From Rutpela maculata (taxonomy: Eukaryota; Arthropoda; Insecta; Coleoptera; Cerambycidae): a stretch of DNA of 64,000 nt. This document shows positions 21,860-33,801 of the stretch, piece by piece. How positions within the stretch are numbered: the first letter of the stretch is position 1; every line of letters begins with the position of its first letter. A model generated the notes under the pieces. The model had not been told where the DNA came from and made no database searches. It saw nothing but the letters and a program-made list of their open reading frames with translations. A program made the translations under genes and the position numbers. The stretch covers positions 30,993,920 to 31,057,919 of the forward strand of contig OW386285.2 of assembly GCA_936432065.2 (NCBI GenBank), written 5' to 3'.

Positions 21860-24480
21860 TGGAGTAAAAAACAGGGGAAAAGTCGCTTCCTTCTCCAGTT
21901 TTTTTTTTATTCTTAGAACAAACTGAGACATATACCATTTCGTTAAGTAGGTCGATGTTCATTAGAAATCATGAAATACGACATTTTTTAGTGGTCACGG
22001 ACATTGTTATTTTTAAAAAGGTGTGAAATTTTGTTGTTTTTTTTTAATCATGTTTTTTTGAACATCTAATGCCATATCTCAAAAACGAATGGAGATATCC
22101 ACATGAATTTTTTTTGTTATAAAACACACACTTAAGCGCTTCTATCTGTGTATAGTATTGTTAATTAAAACATTTTTAAGCATGTTAAAAACTTAGATAA
22201 CCTTGAAAGTTCAGAAAATACGCAGTCAAATTTTCACTAAGCTACAAACTTTTTTGTTTTTGGAAATTTTGTATAACATGCTGAGAAAGAAAATAAAGCC
22301 AAAAGACCAAAAAAGTTTTTGATAGCATAATTCTTATGTGTCTTTGATAGTTTAGGTACAGTGATTTTTTTGGACCGCGCGAATTGCAGAAATTGAGTAT
22401 TAATACGCCCGCTTCCACTAAAACTAACTAGTCTCAGGGCGGTGTACGATCAACGTTATTAATTTTCGTCGAAGGTCAAATTATAAAACCGTTGCCTAAG
22501 GAATCACTACTTCCACATCCAGATCTTCTGTCCAAGTATCTCACAACGAAAAAAATTTGAATGTGGAAATACTTGTTTATGGAACTTTAATAATAAAATA
22601 TTTGAAATCGTCTACCCCAAAAACCTATAAAACGATATGCCACATCGGTAGTGGGGCTGAGGGTGGTGGAAGGGAGGTGGTAGTAGTGGTGGATAAAGTG
22701 AAAAAAAATTTGAGGCCTTTGGTTTTTGTACACACACTAAATGACAATTTTATTTTTTTTCGCCCCTTTGAATAATGGGGTGAGAGTTGGTAATGGGGGT
22801 GGTTTATGCCAAAAAAATTTTGAGCCTTAGCTTCTTTTATATATACTAAATACCAATTGTATGGACTCTTACTTGCTTAATTTGTCTATTTACCCCCATT
22901 TACCCACCAACCCTTCAACGGAATAATCTAGTTCCAGATCTCGTTAAAATATATAGGTACGTGTACCAAATTTCAAGTCAATATCTTAAACGGTTCCGGA
23001 GTAATTGTGCGCACAGACCGACAGACAGAATTTTTTTTTGCTCAAACTTAAAATCTCGACGTTTCATGACATTCTAAGCCTATTTGGACAATAAAAATTT
23101 TCAAAAATATTTTTGTCGATACTATACTTACACTGGATGTGGAAGTAAAATGTGTAACGATATTCTTTCCCTTATTACCACTTGTATTATATTGTAGAAC
23201 GTATGGCCATTGTCCGAATTGTGCGTGGATTATCTGCTAAAAAAATATTTAAGATAAAAAAGCAATCTAAATTTCATTGTAAAATGGAGTGGATTTTATG
23301 TGGCGTAGTAATAGAGAACGATAAACTTGTGCACAAGCCATGGAAACAGGGTTTCTATAATTAGAGCTGCGGAAATTAAAAGAGACTTAATTTAGGATAT
23401 TTTTTTCTTTCTTGTTACCTAATTTAGGCGAAAATAACACGTTTACTCAATTATTGTGTGAATCTAGGGTAAAAATGCAATACATGGGAGTTTCGGATAG
23501 GGACTCTGACACAGAAAATGTCGGATACAAATATTAAGATTGCCACGTTCAAAAAAAAGTGTTTTAAGAAACTGTATTTTCTATTTAGCTCCAATAATAA
23601 CGCAAAAAAAAAGGAAAACTCGATTTTTTACTTTTTATCAAAACACTCCAAAATTATTACTTTTCCTAAACTTCTGTTTATGGAATTTTATTAGCCCCCT
23701 AGTTGCGCAACTTTTTTTCCATTTACTATAATATTATTTTTACTGTTTTCGAGATCCCAATGCAATGCATTTTTATCCCAGATACTCTATTTGAGATTTT
23801 TAATTCCTTTTTGCCTTCAACCTTAGTCCTTAATGCGCCACTGGAAAAAATAAGTTATCCTTTCAGATCCTAAAACGTGATAAAACAGTCCTAAACATAA
23901 AAAAATAATAATGAAAAGTTCCGTTACACACAATACATAATCATTATTATTCTTAAGTGCCGCGCGTGTACCCTTTGACAATTCCTCCATACTAAAAAAT
24001 TCGTAACTAGCAAACTGTTGCTAATAATGAAAATATTTTTTTTCTAAAAACTTTTTTAGTCTATTGACTTCATTTTCTTCATAGCATGTTACACAAAATT
24101 TTCAAAAACAAAAAAGTTCCTCGCTTAGTGAAAATTTGATGGCGTATTCTCGAAACTTTCAGGGTCATCTACGTTTTTGGCATGTTCACATTTTTTTATT
24201 AGCAATCCTATGTATAGAAAGAAGCGCTTAAGTGTGTGTTTTATAACAAAAAAAAGATCACATCGATAGCTCAATTCATTTTTGAGATATGGCAATAGAT
24301 GTACAAAAAAACATGATTAAAAAAAAAATTAAATTTTACACTTTTTTTAAATAAGAATATCTGTGACCACTAAAAAATGTCGTATTTCGTGTTTTTATGT
24401 GTAAAATGATGTTGTCGGTAATACCCACTGTGTCTGATCTTGTTCTAAGCTGATAAAAAAAAACGACACAATTTTACCTC
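21860..24480. mobile_element. 2.6-kb inverted-repeat element split by HINE copy E
   Basis: The left arm, about 21860-22330, is inverted at about 24040-24480. Landmarks: AAATACGACATTTTTTAGTGGTCAC against GTGACCACTAAAAAATGTCG; TTATAAAACACACACTTAAGCGCTTC against GAAGCGCTTAAGTGTGTG; and AACATGCTGAGAAAGAAAAT against ATTTTCTTCATAGCATGTT. The loop holds HINE copy E at 22485-23147 and otherwise unassigned DNA. Arms of ~450 bp with no conserved frame suggest a Foldback-like or large MITE element. Confidence 0.7.
22485..23147 (+). mobile_element. HINE-like repeat family, copy E
   Basis: A complete copy, AAAACCGTTGCCTAAGGAAT to GGATGTGGAAGTA, with the microsatellite reduced to one CAGACCGACAGACAG. It lies in the loop of the 21860-24480 inverted repeat, so it is younger than that structure. 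Confidence 0.75.
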
Positions 24481-24639
24481 TTTTTCGCTCCTCTAAAAAG
24501 GTTCAAGTATCAAACCTCTTAAATCTTATTATGATGTTCTTGTTATCCAGCAGAATTATCTAGCTACTAGTTGAAATGCAGTATTAGTTGTTTATTTTTC
24601 ATTACAAATTTTCACAAAACACAAGCACAGATCACATTG

Positions 24640-25140
24640 GTTGACTTTTTTTTGCAGCATCTGTAATATGCTCAGCACTGTGAAAAATCTCGATGTTAGG
24701 ATTTGAAGCTGTTACCCATAATAGACTTAAATGAGCTAAGTATAGTTTTGCACAGCAAGAATTTGTCTTTCAGTGGTAGCCATCATCTGCGTCTAATGAG
24801 CCACTATATTTCCTGACTTAAGTGCTCAGCTGTAGTCCTTGGACCCAGAAATGCTTCCAAGAGAGACGTTGGACATAATTGCAAAACATCTGACACTTTT
24901 AGACTGAAATAACAACATACTGTTCAGAGCTATAAGCAGAAATGCAGTTCGCCATTATAAGTGACATAAGTTGATTTTATTTCTTTTACTATGAATTTCG
25001 TAACTATCATTGAATTTGGCTCAGATTCAGACAGCATCACATGGAAAAGTAACAACGACGGTATCTTATTGACTTGTGTACAGTAATACAATACAGGGCC
25101 AAGTACACTGACTTGAAGCTTGAAGTACGCCAAATTTGCT
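24640..25140 (-). mobile_element. Jockey-type LINE fragment (RT palm and end)
   Basis: The minus strand from about 25135 reads GVLQASSQ, then after a frame change VLGPVLYYCTQVNKIPS (pattern of GVPQGSVLGPVLYLLYT.DIP), then a diverged equivalent of the FADDT block. Nearer 24750 it reads KDKFLLCKTIL and WVTASNPNIEIF, matching the K.LLYK.ILKPIW...LWG.AS.SNI.I segment that follows the RT in Jockey-clade LINEs. The residues between are eroded and several frameshifts and stops intervene. Both ends are lost. It is inactive; clade assignment is from the motif pattern only. Confidence 0.6.
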
Positions 25141-25309
25141 TCAAAAGAATGTTGTGATTCCGTTTATCTGATCATGAAACGATGGACTTGAGCTGATAAA
25201 ACTTTTGTAAATGATTCTATTTCTGTTTTGGATTTATGCTTCGTGACATAAGTACAAGAAAAGAAACAATTTCAGAACAGCATGGAAGATACTGAAGAAG
25301 GAACACAAC

Positions 25310-27060
25310 AGACTCGTGAATTCTGATTTTAAAGAGGCATTGGATTGGGTAGACTATACTATTTTTTTACAGAAATATAACATGGACCTAACTGAGTCTC
25401 TTCTTCAGTGGCTTCGTAGTTACTTAAATCCTAGAACTGTTAAACTGAAAATAGAAAAGTATAGGTCTATTCCATTATGGCCATCATCATATGTCCCCCA
25501 GGAGTTTCACTTGTGCACTTTTGTTTTTGATTTTTATCAAAGACTGAATAGTATATTATTCATCGAGCGAGCAGAATACTATACTTTATCCATGACTATT
25601 TTAACTATTTTAATCGTTTAAAAGTAAAAAAATAAAGTCAGTTCACATTAAAACGAAAAGATGGACTCTTCCTTGGAAAAAATGGACTCGCCTGTTGATT
25701 GCTATTTCCTGACCAGGTATTTATTAAGGTTAATAATCATCGTGATTGCAGAATGATCTGAAATAGTATATTATTCAACGAGCGTGTAATGATAGCCATT
25801 ACTCATGAGGATAACGTTTACGGCACGAGCCGAAGGCGAGTGTCGTAATTCATCCGAGTGAGTAATAGCCGTTACACGCAAGTAGAATACTATACTTTTT
25901 CTACGACTACTCAACTGGAAGTTGCAATTTAAGGTTTTGCAGACAAATAGCGAGATTTTTAGGAAGAAATATGAAGACGCACATTATATCGGTCATAACT
26001 TCTGTATTTTTTAAGCAGGAGAAAAAAATTAAAAAGAAGACTTTTAGCTTTATCGATAATCTTTAATTTAGTTTCTTAACATTGTTTGCGCAAGTGCCTT
26101 AGTTTCTGAGATATTTAACTTTTAAAGAGGTATTTTGACTTAAAAACATTTGATGCCATTTTTAAACCTCTATATCTCCGAAAAAACAAAAAGTTATGGA
26201 GATTTCAAAAACAGTAAATTGTTCCTTGGTTTATGATCTTTATCTTGGAGATTTTTATTTTTTTGCTAGGTGTGATACTTTTCGATTTATTGGACAAAAA
26301 TCATGTTGCGGTACCCGTTTTCGCAATCTGCAAAAACGGAGAAACACGAAATCTTTGAACGTTCATATCTTTTTTAATATATGAGTTGAAGGGCCATACT
26401 ATGTCATTATGGAAAGAGGAAGAATTGCATGTGATGCACATCGTGAATCGCACCGGCGAAATCGATAATTCGAGTCTAAATCTAAATAGATGACTACTTA
26501 TTATGACAGATTGAATTGAGTCATGGCACACGCAATGTTCCACGGAAATTGTTGAATAATGAATATGATCTCTTGTGATTGGTTCAAGTCAGTTGAATAA
26601 TGAATATAAACTCTTGTGATTGGTCCTAGCCTATTGAATAATGAATTATTATCCGCGGCCGTTAGTAATGAGACCTATTACATGTTCAAAAACGTATCTA
26701 TAATAAATGAATTATTCTATAGTCGTAGAAAAACATTATTATCTTAGTGTGGATAGAATAATTGGAATTTAAAGTTGCATATCTAAAACAATATCTTTTT
26801 CTAGAAGAAACATTTTATTTGATTATAACAAAAACGGGATGGGCCTAACTCATGTTAATCACATTGAAGATTTAGGATTTTCATTTACATGTTAGTTTTA
26901 ACCAACATATAGACACGAGAATTAAAAATGTGTTGTGTGGATTTATATAATAATATATGCATCTGTGGTACTTAGCGATCTTGAATATTGTTCAGTGATC
27001 TATAATCCCCAGTATGTTATTATTAATATGCTTCAGATAATTTTCAAACCTGTTAATAGT
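25310..27060 (+). mobile_element. LINE reverse transcriptase fragment, interrupted
   Basis: From 25316 the frame shows FKEALDWVDYTIFLQKYNMD, SLLQWLRSYLNPRTVKLKI, then VPQEFHLCTFVFDFYQRLNS. These follow the RT blocks F.KAFD.V.H..L..KL, L..W..SYL..R and the diverged VPQG..LGPLLF.I.IND. Near 25735 INNHRDCRMI fits the LF..I....DC..LQ block. After the insert at 25761-26740 the same protein resumes as NNWNLKLHI, then about 26850 THVNHIEDLGFSFT and about 26965 VLSDLEYCSVIYNPQY (pattern LVRS.LEY.S..W.P). The insert therefore cut a continuous RT gene. Frame changes and stops make it dead. The type resembles CR1/Jockey-like LINEs. Confidence 0.7.
25761..26740. mobile_element. Miniature element with hairpin end, copy 1
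   Basis: It starts ATAGTATATTATTCAACGAG and a long hairpin follows at about 25783-25880 (GCGTGTAATGATAGCCATTACTC against GAGTAATAGCCGTTACACGC, with a GC-rich core GCACGAGCCGAAGGCGAG), then AGAATACTATACTTTTTCTACG. The right end has three ~42-bp direct repeats of TTGAATAATGAATAT...CTCTTGTGATTGGTT and closes with GAATTATTCTATAGTCGTAG. It has no coding capacity and interrupts the LINE at 25310-27060. A shorter relative lies at 35085-35515, and a minimal form without the hairpin (GAATAGTATATTATTCATCG then AGAATACTATAC) lies at about 25548-25587. Confidence 0.65.
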
Positions 27061-27507
27061 ATATTAACATTCTTGAAAATTATCAAAATAAATTCATTTT
27101 ACATAAACTAAACATTAACTCTTATTAGATTTATAAATGAACTCTACTTTTCATTGAAAATTATAAATAATATGTGTGTAGTACATTCAATGACACATCG
27201 TTGACGACAAAGCATCAACTATGTATCTAAAGTTATTAATATTTTCAACATTACCTTCGAACAGTTAAAGACATTTTGCAAACATGATTTAAACCTCTAC
27301 TTTGCCATTTTTCATTAAGTACTTTGTTAATTTTTTTTCTTCTTAGTTATGTACTATTAGTTTATAGCCATACCTGTTATTATTGAAATTATAACTAAAA
27401 ACAACATACCTGAAATAAATATAAAAAAAGTTGTTGAAATTTTTAACTCTCACTATGCTACTGTTGGGGAAAAAATGGCACAAATTATATTAATAAACAA
27501 GCTAAAA

Positions 27508-28012
27508 ACGTACTCTTCGCCAATTTACTGAGCTTTTTATATAATTGTTACACATTCTATAGGATACTCTTCGCAGTTTTCTTGTAAGCACGATAACTTA
27601 AGAAAGAAAAGTCCGATTGTATTGAAATTTGGAAAGTAAGTTAGTTTTAGCTAGAGGAAGAACCCTATTGTTTCTGAAGAAAATCGATCAGTAAATAAAA
27701 AGTTATTAATTATTTAATAAAAAAAAAAAATCCCTTAATTTTTGTCGCTTGTACTTAACAATCAATTTTCGTAGCAATATGTGATGGTGCAGTTGCTAAA
27801 ATTTTGCCTTGTAATCCAAATATCGTGTGTTCGAATCCCACATAGGTTGGATATTTATTTTTCATTTTTTCTCCATATAATTTTTTTCACAACAAAGATG
27901 ATTTCACAAAATTTAAGATGTCCAAAACTAACATTATTTACAAGAAAACTGCGAAGAGTGTCCTATAGAATGTGTAACAATTATATAAAAAGCTCAGTAA
28001 ATTGGCAAAGAG
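27508..28012. mobile_element. tRNA-carrying element, copy 1 (TIR about 85 bp)
   Basis: The inverted ends are GTACTCTTCGCCAATTTACTGAGC (27508-27592) and its complement at about 27935-28012, both including TTATATAATTGTTACACATTC and CTGCGAAGAGTRTCC. The inside holds ACTTAAGAAAGAAAAGTCCG, a poly-A tract and a tRNA-like block (27780-27848). The region 55057-60115 is a second, heavily interrupted copy in the opposite orientation, which confirms the internal order of parts. No open frame is meaningful; the 123-codon plus frame at 27781-28152 covers the tRNA-like block and the arm. Confidence 0.7.
27780..27848 (+). other. tRNA-Thr(UGU)-like block within the element
   Basis: GATGGTGCAGTTGCTAAAA resembles a D-arm/A box, CCTTGTAATCC an anticodon arm with TGT at the anticodon position, and TGTGTTCGAATCCCACA a perfect T-arm with the B box GTTCGAATCC. 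Spacing between the parts is that of a tRNA. The acceptor stem does not pair convincingly and the anticodon stem is weak, so I regard it as a tRNA-derived promoter module or fossil, not a working tRNA gene. The triplet and the flanking phrase suggest tRNA-Thr ancestry; that is an inference. Confidence 0.5.
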
Positions 28013-28660
28013 TACCTACCTTTTTAGCGTATGAGCATATGAACGAGAACAAAATAAAATTTGAAATAAACTTTGGTATGCGTTTAGAATATTATTCATT
28101 TAGACGTAGGCCAAATAGGCCTAGGCCAGATAGGCTTATCAGTAATCAGTAAAACAACTCCTACTAATTTAAGTTCTATAACAGATATTGAGAAAATTCT
28201 ATGTACAGGGTGGTCGCGCAAACGTTAGAACCTCATTTAACTTCGTTATTTTTGGAGTTATGTAAAAAAGTACAAAAATAACACTTATAGAAAATCACAT
28301 GTATCCTCCAAAAATTATTTCAGAATAGCAATTGAAATTCGTATTTCAGAGATGTGAACTTTACTTTCGTTTTTTAAATGGAACACTCCATATATATTTA
28401 CATTTGAATGGCCATAAATTAATTATATACAGTGTGTCGCCGGATTGAGTTTACGATAGGTGTAATATACTAAAAAAAAATTAGTACGGCTTTCATTGCA
28501 GTCTGCAGTCATGGTCTGCGTAAAATGAATTTTCACCAAATTTCAGTTAAAATGGGATCTAACTCGCGGAGTTAATCTAAGAAAAAAATAATGGAAAATA
28601 ATTCATTATAGGTAAACTGGCATTTCTGTTAATTTTACGGAATAGTATATTGAGTATTTA

Positions 28661-28767
28661 GGTGTGAAAACAATACATTCCCGGACGACGATGCAAATTG
28701 TTGACCGAGGCGCTAGCCGAGGCCAACAAGCATCGAAGTCCGGGAATGTGCTTTCACACTGAAGTAC
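28661..28767. repeat. Hairpin in the loop of the 28-kb palindrome
   Basis: GGTGTGAAAACAATACATTCCCGGAC is inverted as GTCCGGGAATGTGCTTTCACAC, with a GC-rich core CCGAGGCGCTAGCCGAGG. The outer phrases ATAGTATATTGAG and CACATACTATTTTTTC echo the ends of the miniature element at 25761 and 35085, suggesting that the same outer framework carries a different hairpin core here. Confidence 0.6.
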
Positions 28768-28931
28768 ACATACTATTTTTTCTGAAATCACAATCAATAT
28801 TATTATAAATTAAGGAATTTGTATTAATGCGTAACATTCTTCATTACAATCTAACTGCTTACTAATAAATGCAATTTTAATGTGAGTTGGTTTGTCTGCG
28901 TGTATTTATTTACTGTTTAAAATATACATAA

Positions 28932-28995
28932 AAAACCGTACGGGAATGTTACTTTCCCGGCCTAGGCCGGGAAACTAACATTCCCGTACGGTTTT
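28932..28995. repeat. 64-bp near-perfect palindrome
   Basis: AAAACCGTACGGGAATGTTA begins a palindrome centred at 28963/28964 on GGCCTAGGCC. Only one base pair of the 32 is mismatched (C at 28952 faces C at 28975). It lies inside the loop of the larger palindrome. No spacer is present at the centre. Confidence 0.85.
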
Positions 28996-30230
28996 GTTGT
29001 TTGGCAACGAATCTTTTCCGGTCTGTTTTCTGATAGTTTCTTAGCAACGGACTAAAATACTGGAATTGTGCATTTTTCGATCTGAAATTATGCCGAAAAT
29101 GTAGACATTGCCGATCGATTTCAGAAAAAAATTCTATTTGGACAAAATATTTGGCATTGAAAGTTAGAGCCATATGCCAACCTTCATTGCATTTGAACAA
29201 AAAATAATAATAATAATACCTCTTGAAGAAATTAAAAGTTACAAAGAATTAGAAGAAGGGTAGAATTTTGTAGTAATTTAGGTGGGGTACTATTAGAATA
29301 GGTTAAAATTAACAGAAAGACCTATGATTTATTTTCTTTTATTTTTTTATTTTTTTAGATTAACTCCGCTAGTTAAAAAATTTTGTGAAATTTACTATAA
29401 ATTTACAATTTATCAAATTAGCCATGGAAAACAAAAGTATGTAAAATAAATTAACAATATGTTAGTTCTATAGAAATACCTGTTAGTATCTAATTTAACT
29501 TTATTATAAATAAAATGGAAAATTTCAATAATTCATATATATTTTTCAGACTAGCATGACTTAATGTAAGAAAATATAAAACTTAATATCTACTTAGTTT
29601 TTAAGAAAAATATTATGAGTCATACATAATTGAAAAGATTTTTTTATGGCCTTTCAAACGGTGTAAAATATATGGGGTGTTCCATTAAAAAAAAAACAAG
29701 GTATCTCCGAAATTCAACTTTTAATTGTTTCTCTGAAATTATTTTTGGAAAACACATCTGATTTCTCGTAACTTTTATTTTTGAACTTTTTTACGTAACT
29801 CCAAAAAATAACGAAGTTAAATGAGGTTCTAACATTCGCGCGACCATCCTGTACAGTTGGCTATAATAAGAAACTCTAGTCTAGTTAAAATAAAAAACAC
29901 GTTCTCAAATAAATTAAAAATATCCTGATAGTATATACTAATAATAATAATAATAATTTTTTGTTTTTATGTGCCTTTGGTTTTTTCAAAAAATTTGCTG
30001 CCCCTGCATTTTGCCGCCCTGGGCTATAGCCTATGCCCCCCCCTCCTAAATCCGACTCTGAAGAAGAAATCTATAATATTACTTTATCTTTAAAAAACGA
30101 CTCATCAACAGGATAAAACAGCCTATTTGTTATTAGCCTATCAAAATGCGTATGTAACGAAATTTCAAAACATTTATGTCATATAATTAATTTAAGTTTC
30201 ACAAAACGAAAATGTTCATCCCACTTTAAG

Positions 30231-31814
30231 ATGGCTATTATAAAACCAATGTATAAAAAAGGGGACAGAAACAAAATGGAAAACTAAAGACCAATCAGTA
30301 TTATATCTAATATAGCAAACATTTTTGAAAAAGTTTTAATGGTCCAGCTCGTAGATTTTTTGATAAAAATAATATAATTTCAAAGCTTCAGTTTGGGTTT
30401 ACAAAAAATTAATCAACTAATGGCGCAATCGCCTTATTATTAACAAATATTTACAAATGCCTGAACAATAGTAGACCTTGTGGGAGAGTGTTCATAGACA
30501 AAATAAGCAAAAGCCTCGGACACAGTAAGTCGTGTAAGGCTTTTGCCAAATTTATATAGTGTTGGTAATCGTCGTCTAGCACACCTCTTAATAGGCAGCT
30601 ATTTAACAAATAGACAGCAAATGCTAGAAATTGACAAACGTACCAGCCAAACTTTAAATGTTTCATATGGAATTCCTCAGGGGACAGTCTTAGGACCTAT
30701 TCTCTTTTTAATTTATTTAAATGAATTACTCAACCTAGATTACTCTGGAAAAATTATTTCATTTACAGTTCTTCGATAACAACTTGTTGAATATAAATCT
30801 ACAGAACATGCTACTTACCTCTTTCTAATTACAAAAATAGCTTACCTAGGAACAATATAATGAACGTACATTTACCTTTTAGGAACAGTACATGGCCTCT
30901 CGAACGTACCGAAAATATTTAGGAATAGAAATAGATTCTAAACTAAAATGAGACTTTTGCATTCAAAATTTAGTAAAAAAGATTAGATCTTTAATGTTTT
31001 TGTTTAAGCAAATAACTCGATTTTTAGATAGAAAAAATTTGATGACAACCTATTTTGCATTATTGCAATAATTGATTTTATATGGAATAAGACCACTAGA
31101 GGGAGCACAAAAAATAATCCTTAAAATAATATTTAAACTAGACTCATCCCATCCCTCTGAATTAATATACCAACAGTATCGAATAATAAGTATGAAAAAA
31201 ATATTTTATAAATATGTTCTCACTTATTTAGCAATATACAATCTACTAGTTAATACTAGTACATATGACCATACCACACGAGTTAAAGAATAGCTAATTT
31301 TACCAAAAGTACAACAAATAAATTATCATTGCATTGGACAAATAGTTTTTAATGCGCTTTCCCAAGAACTTAGAACCAAAGCTAGATTAAAAAGTTTCAA
31401 AAAATTTATTTCAGATTGGCTTATCGATGTTAACTTAGAATTTTAGTAATTATTTGTTTAATATGAAGTATTCTTTCTTTTCTTTTTTCTCTTCTCCTTT
31501 TTCCTTTTCTAACAATAAATATAAACATTAAAATGTGCTGTTATGTTTGGGGAATATAGGTAAATAGGAAAAATAATATCTTTCAGTTTTTACGATATAA
31601 GATTCACCGAGTGGATACGACAATATTCAAGAATGGCTGACAAGTTTTAACTTAGTAATTCTTGAATACTTTCTTTGATTCATAAATATATGTTTTATTC
31701 TTATTTGTGTTACATTCTTTCCTTCTGGAAGCCTAATATTTATTTATGTTGCTTAATGCTAATGTAAGCTACGTATTGTATATGTAAATATTTTGAATAT
31801 TTTGATACATAAAT

Positions 31815-31838
<24 letters not shown>
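30231..31838 (+). mobile_element. LINE 3' half: RT, C-terminal part and ATT tail
   Basis: Starting at 30231 the plus strand reads MAIIKPMYKKGDRNKMEN, a stop, RPISIISNIANIFEK (pattern I.PI.KKGD......NYRPIS+......+EK). At 30543-30779 it reads AHLLIGSYLTNRQQMLEI and YGIPQGTVLGPILFLIYLNELL, the RT block with the PQG motif; the following FADD motif is lost to a frameshift (reading ISFTVLR). At 31072-31293 YGIRPLEGAQKIILKIIFK and about 31380-31446 LRTKARLKSFKKFI are the usual C-terminal segments. An AT-rich 3' UTR ends in AAATAAAT and an ATT-repeat tail at 31814-31838, typical of non-poly(A) LINEs. Many stops make it inactive. Confidence 0.8.
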
Positions 31839-31845
<7 letters not shown>

Positions 31846-32641
31846 CTATTTACAAATGACAAGTTTAAACACTTTCAATAATAGGAAATATGCAAATATA
31901 TTTTTGTCGAAATTATTGTAATATCATATCCTAAAACATATTTTAAAAGTGCCAGTCGTAATCTTGAATTAATAAAAATGAGACACAAACCATGTTCACA
32001 AGAACGGTATATTTATATCCTTTGATATAGGTTTGAAAGCTTTATTAATAACGTAAAATACCAATCCTAAACGGAAATTGTTTTTTCTGTCTTATTTCTC
32101 ACAATATACCTTTCCTATCAGCATCAAACGATCATTTACGAATGCAAAAGCGGTCAGCATTATTCTGAATGACAAAGGTCAGGTATTTAATTTGTGGAAT
32201 TCCCATGAATATGGGTCAATTCTGCAGCGTTGATAAATAAGATGTCAATAGGTCGAACGTGACTCTATCCCAGAGTTGCATCCGTAACCAAAGTGTGAAA
32301 TAGTTTAATCTACCATATCTCTTGCCTAGCTGCCATATTAAAATCGTGATTAAATTTATTAGATTCTATCATGGCTGGAAGACGAATAGGGTTTTCAATC
32401 TGGTAATCTGAATTGAATTTCTACGAAATGCTTCATAGCTTTATAGAATATTTATACGGAAAAAATGAGACAGGTGGTTTTATTTTTGTGTTAATGTTTT
32501 CATGTCGAGATTAACGCTTAATTATTAAAAATATTTTATTTCCTGGTTCACGATATAAATATAGATAAAATTATGTAGGTCCAGACAACGTAATCTTATT
32601 TCTACCAAATAATCCGGTAAAATTAAGCCAAAATTCGCCAT
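31839..32641. other. Unassigned DNA
   Basis: No gene, repeat pair or RNA signature recognised between the two LINE remnants. Confidence 0.4.
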
Positions 32642-33801
32642 ATGTCCGACAAATTTCATAAAGTTTTAAAATTTAACAGCAATATTAGTAAAGGTATCAG
32701 AATTACAATAGTGAAAGTTCCAATCCATACCGTGGTTGCAGCTATGGAGGCAATGCTGGACTTACTTCCTCTGCATTTGCATGTGAGGAAGAAGGCAGCA
32801 CTTAGTGCCCTGAGGCTGCACCAGGCACTTAAGTTCAGACCAGGCGAAATGGTTGGTCATTTAAGGATTTTGAAGTTAATCCAATTTGAATCCATGACCA
32901 AACCCATTAACTCAATGCCAATGAAGCATGACTTTGACTGCCCGTTTGATGTGCGGATTGAAAGCCGTTAGACGAGCAAGGTCGAAGTTGGAGAAAAAGT
33001 CACTCATCTGGTATACAGATGGATCTAAGAGGGATGGGTGTGGGCGTAGCGTGGTCTAAATGAAGGCACTCTTAAGTCTTTGGTAACACATAAACCATCT
33101 TCCAGGCAGAAATCTATGCTATAAATCTGTATGCCCAGGAATGGCTCAACAGAGGCGCTCGAAGAGCAAAGATCTATATACGTTCAGAGAGCCAGGCAGC
33201 ACTAAGAGCTCTCAGGTATAGGACCTGAGTATACCCCTGAATCTAAAATTGTCTGGGAATGCAGACAATTCCTGAAAATAACTGGAAAAAACAACAAGGT
33301 TACCTTGATGTGGGTGCCAGGGCATGAGGGAATAGAAGGTAATGAATTAGCCCCATTTTTCGGACCCGAACCATTCTGTGGCTTATCCAAAGGACACATA
33401 ACGGTGGAGGTCCAAAAATGGGAAAAGGAACAAAAGAAGTCCTACTGGAGGAATACTCCAGGCCAAAGAAAGACAAACGAAAAGGTTTATAACTTATTCG
33501 TAAAAGAATGCCACAAGGCTCCTCGAACATGAAAAGTCCGCCCTAAGGTTGATCACAGGTCTTTTAACTGGCCATTTCTTTGAAATATCATCTCAGGAAC
33601 ATAGGCATGACAGAAGATGACAAATGCAGATACTATGAACCTGCAACTGAGACTCCGGAGCATATACTTTGTGAATGCGAGGTACTAATTCGCATTAGGT
33701 TAAAGTACCTAGAACAGGCCGAATTAACGCCTGAAGACATAGGGAAGTTAGCTCTCCGCAAAAAGTCTTGGAATCGTAAGCAACAACTAGTTGTAGGGTA
33801 A
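32642..33801 (+). mobile_element. LINE RNase H domain and C-terminus, broken
   Basis: The reading frames in order give PIHTVVAAMEAMLDLLPLHL (32720-), HDFDCPFDVRIESR, then about 33010 WYTDGSKRDG, about 33104 FQAEIYAINLYAQEWL, about 33180 RSESQAALRAL, then 33305 MWVPGHEGIEGNELAPFF, and near 33580-33801 HLRNIGMTEDDKCRYY, TPEHILCECEVL. This is an RNase H domain (D in YTDGS, E in QAEIYA, the D of DSQAAL here changed to E, H in GHEGIEGNE) followed by the cysteine/histidine C-terminus of R1/I/LOA-type LINEs. The RT lies outside or is lost. At least four frameshifts or stops inactivate it. Confidence 0.8.

Larger units (their letters stand above)
28206..29851. mobile_element. 1.65-kb palindromic element, CAGGGTG ends
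   Basis: The left end CAGGGTGGTCGCGCAAACGT is inverted as GCGCGACCATCCTG at 29851. The arms stay matched for over 400 bp, including TCATTTAACTTCGTTATTTTT against AAAAATAACGAAGTTAAATGA, GGAACACTCCATATATA (28381) against TATATGGGGTGTTCC (29670), and CGGAGTTAATCTAA (28577) against TTAGATTAACTCCG (29357). The first and last ~180 bp form a module seen elsewhere (55562-57413, 59633-59814). The loop carries two further hairpins. Flanks GTA/TAC suggest a TA-rich target. Confidence 0.75.

Noticed and set aside
27780..27848. Functional tRNA-Thr gene
   Set aside because: The acceptor stem does not pair and the anticodon stem is weak; it lies inside a repeated element.
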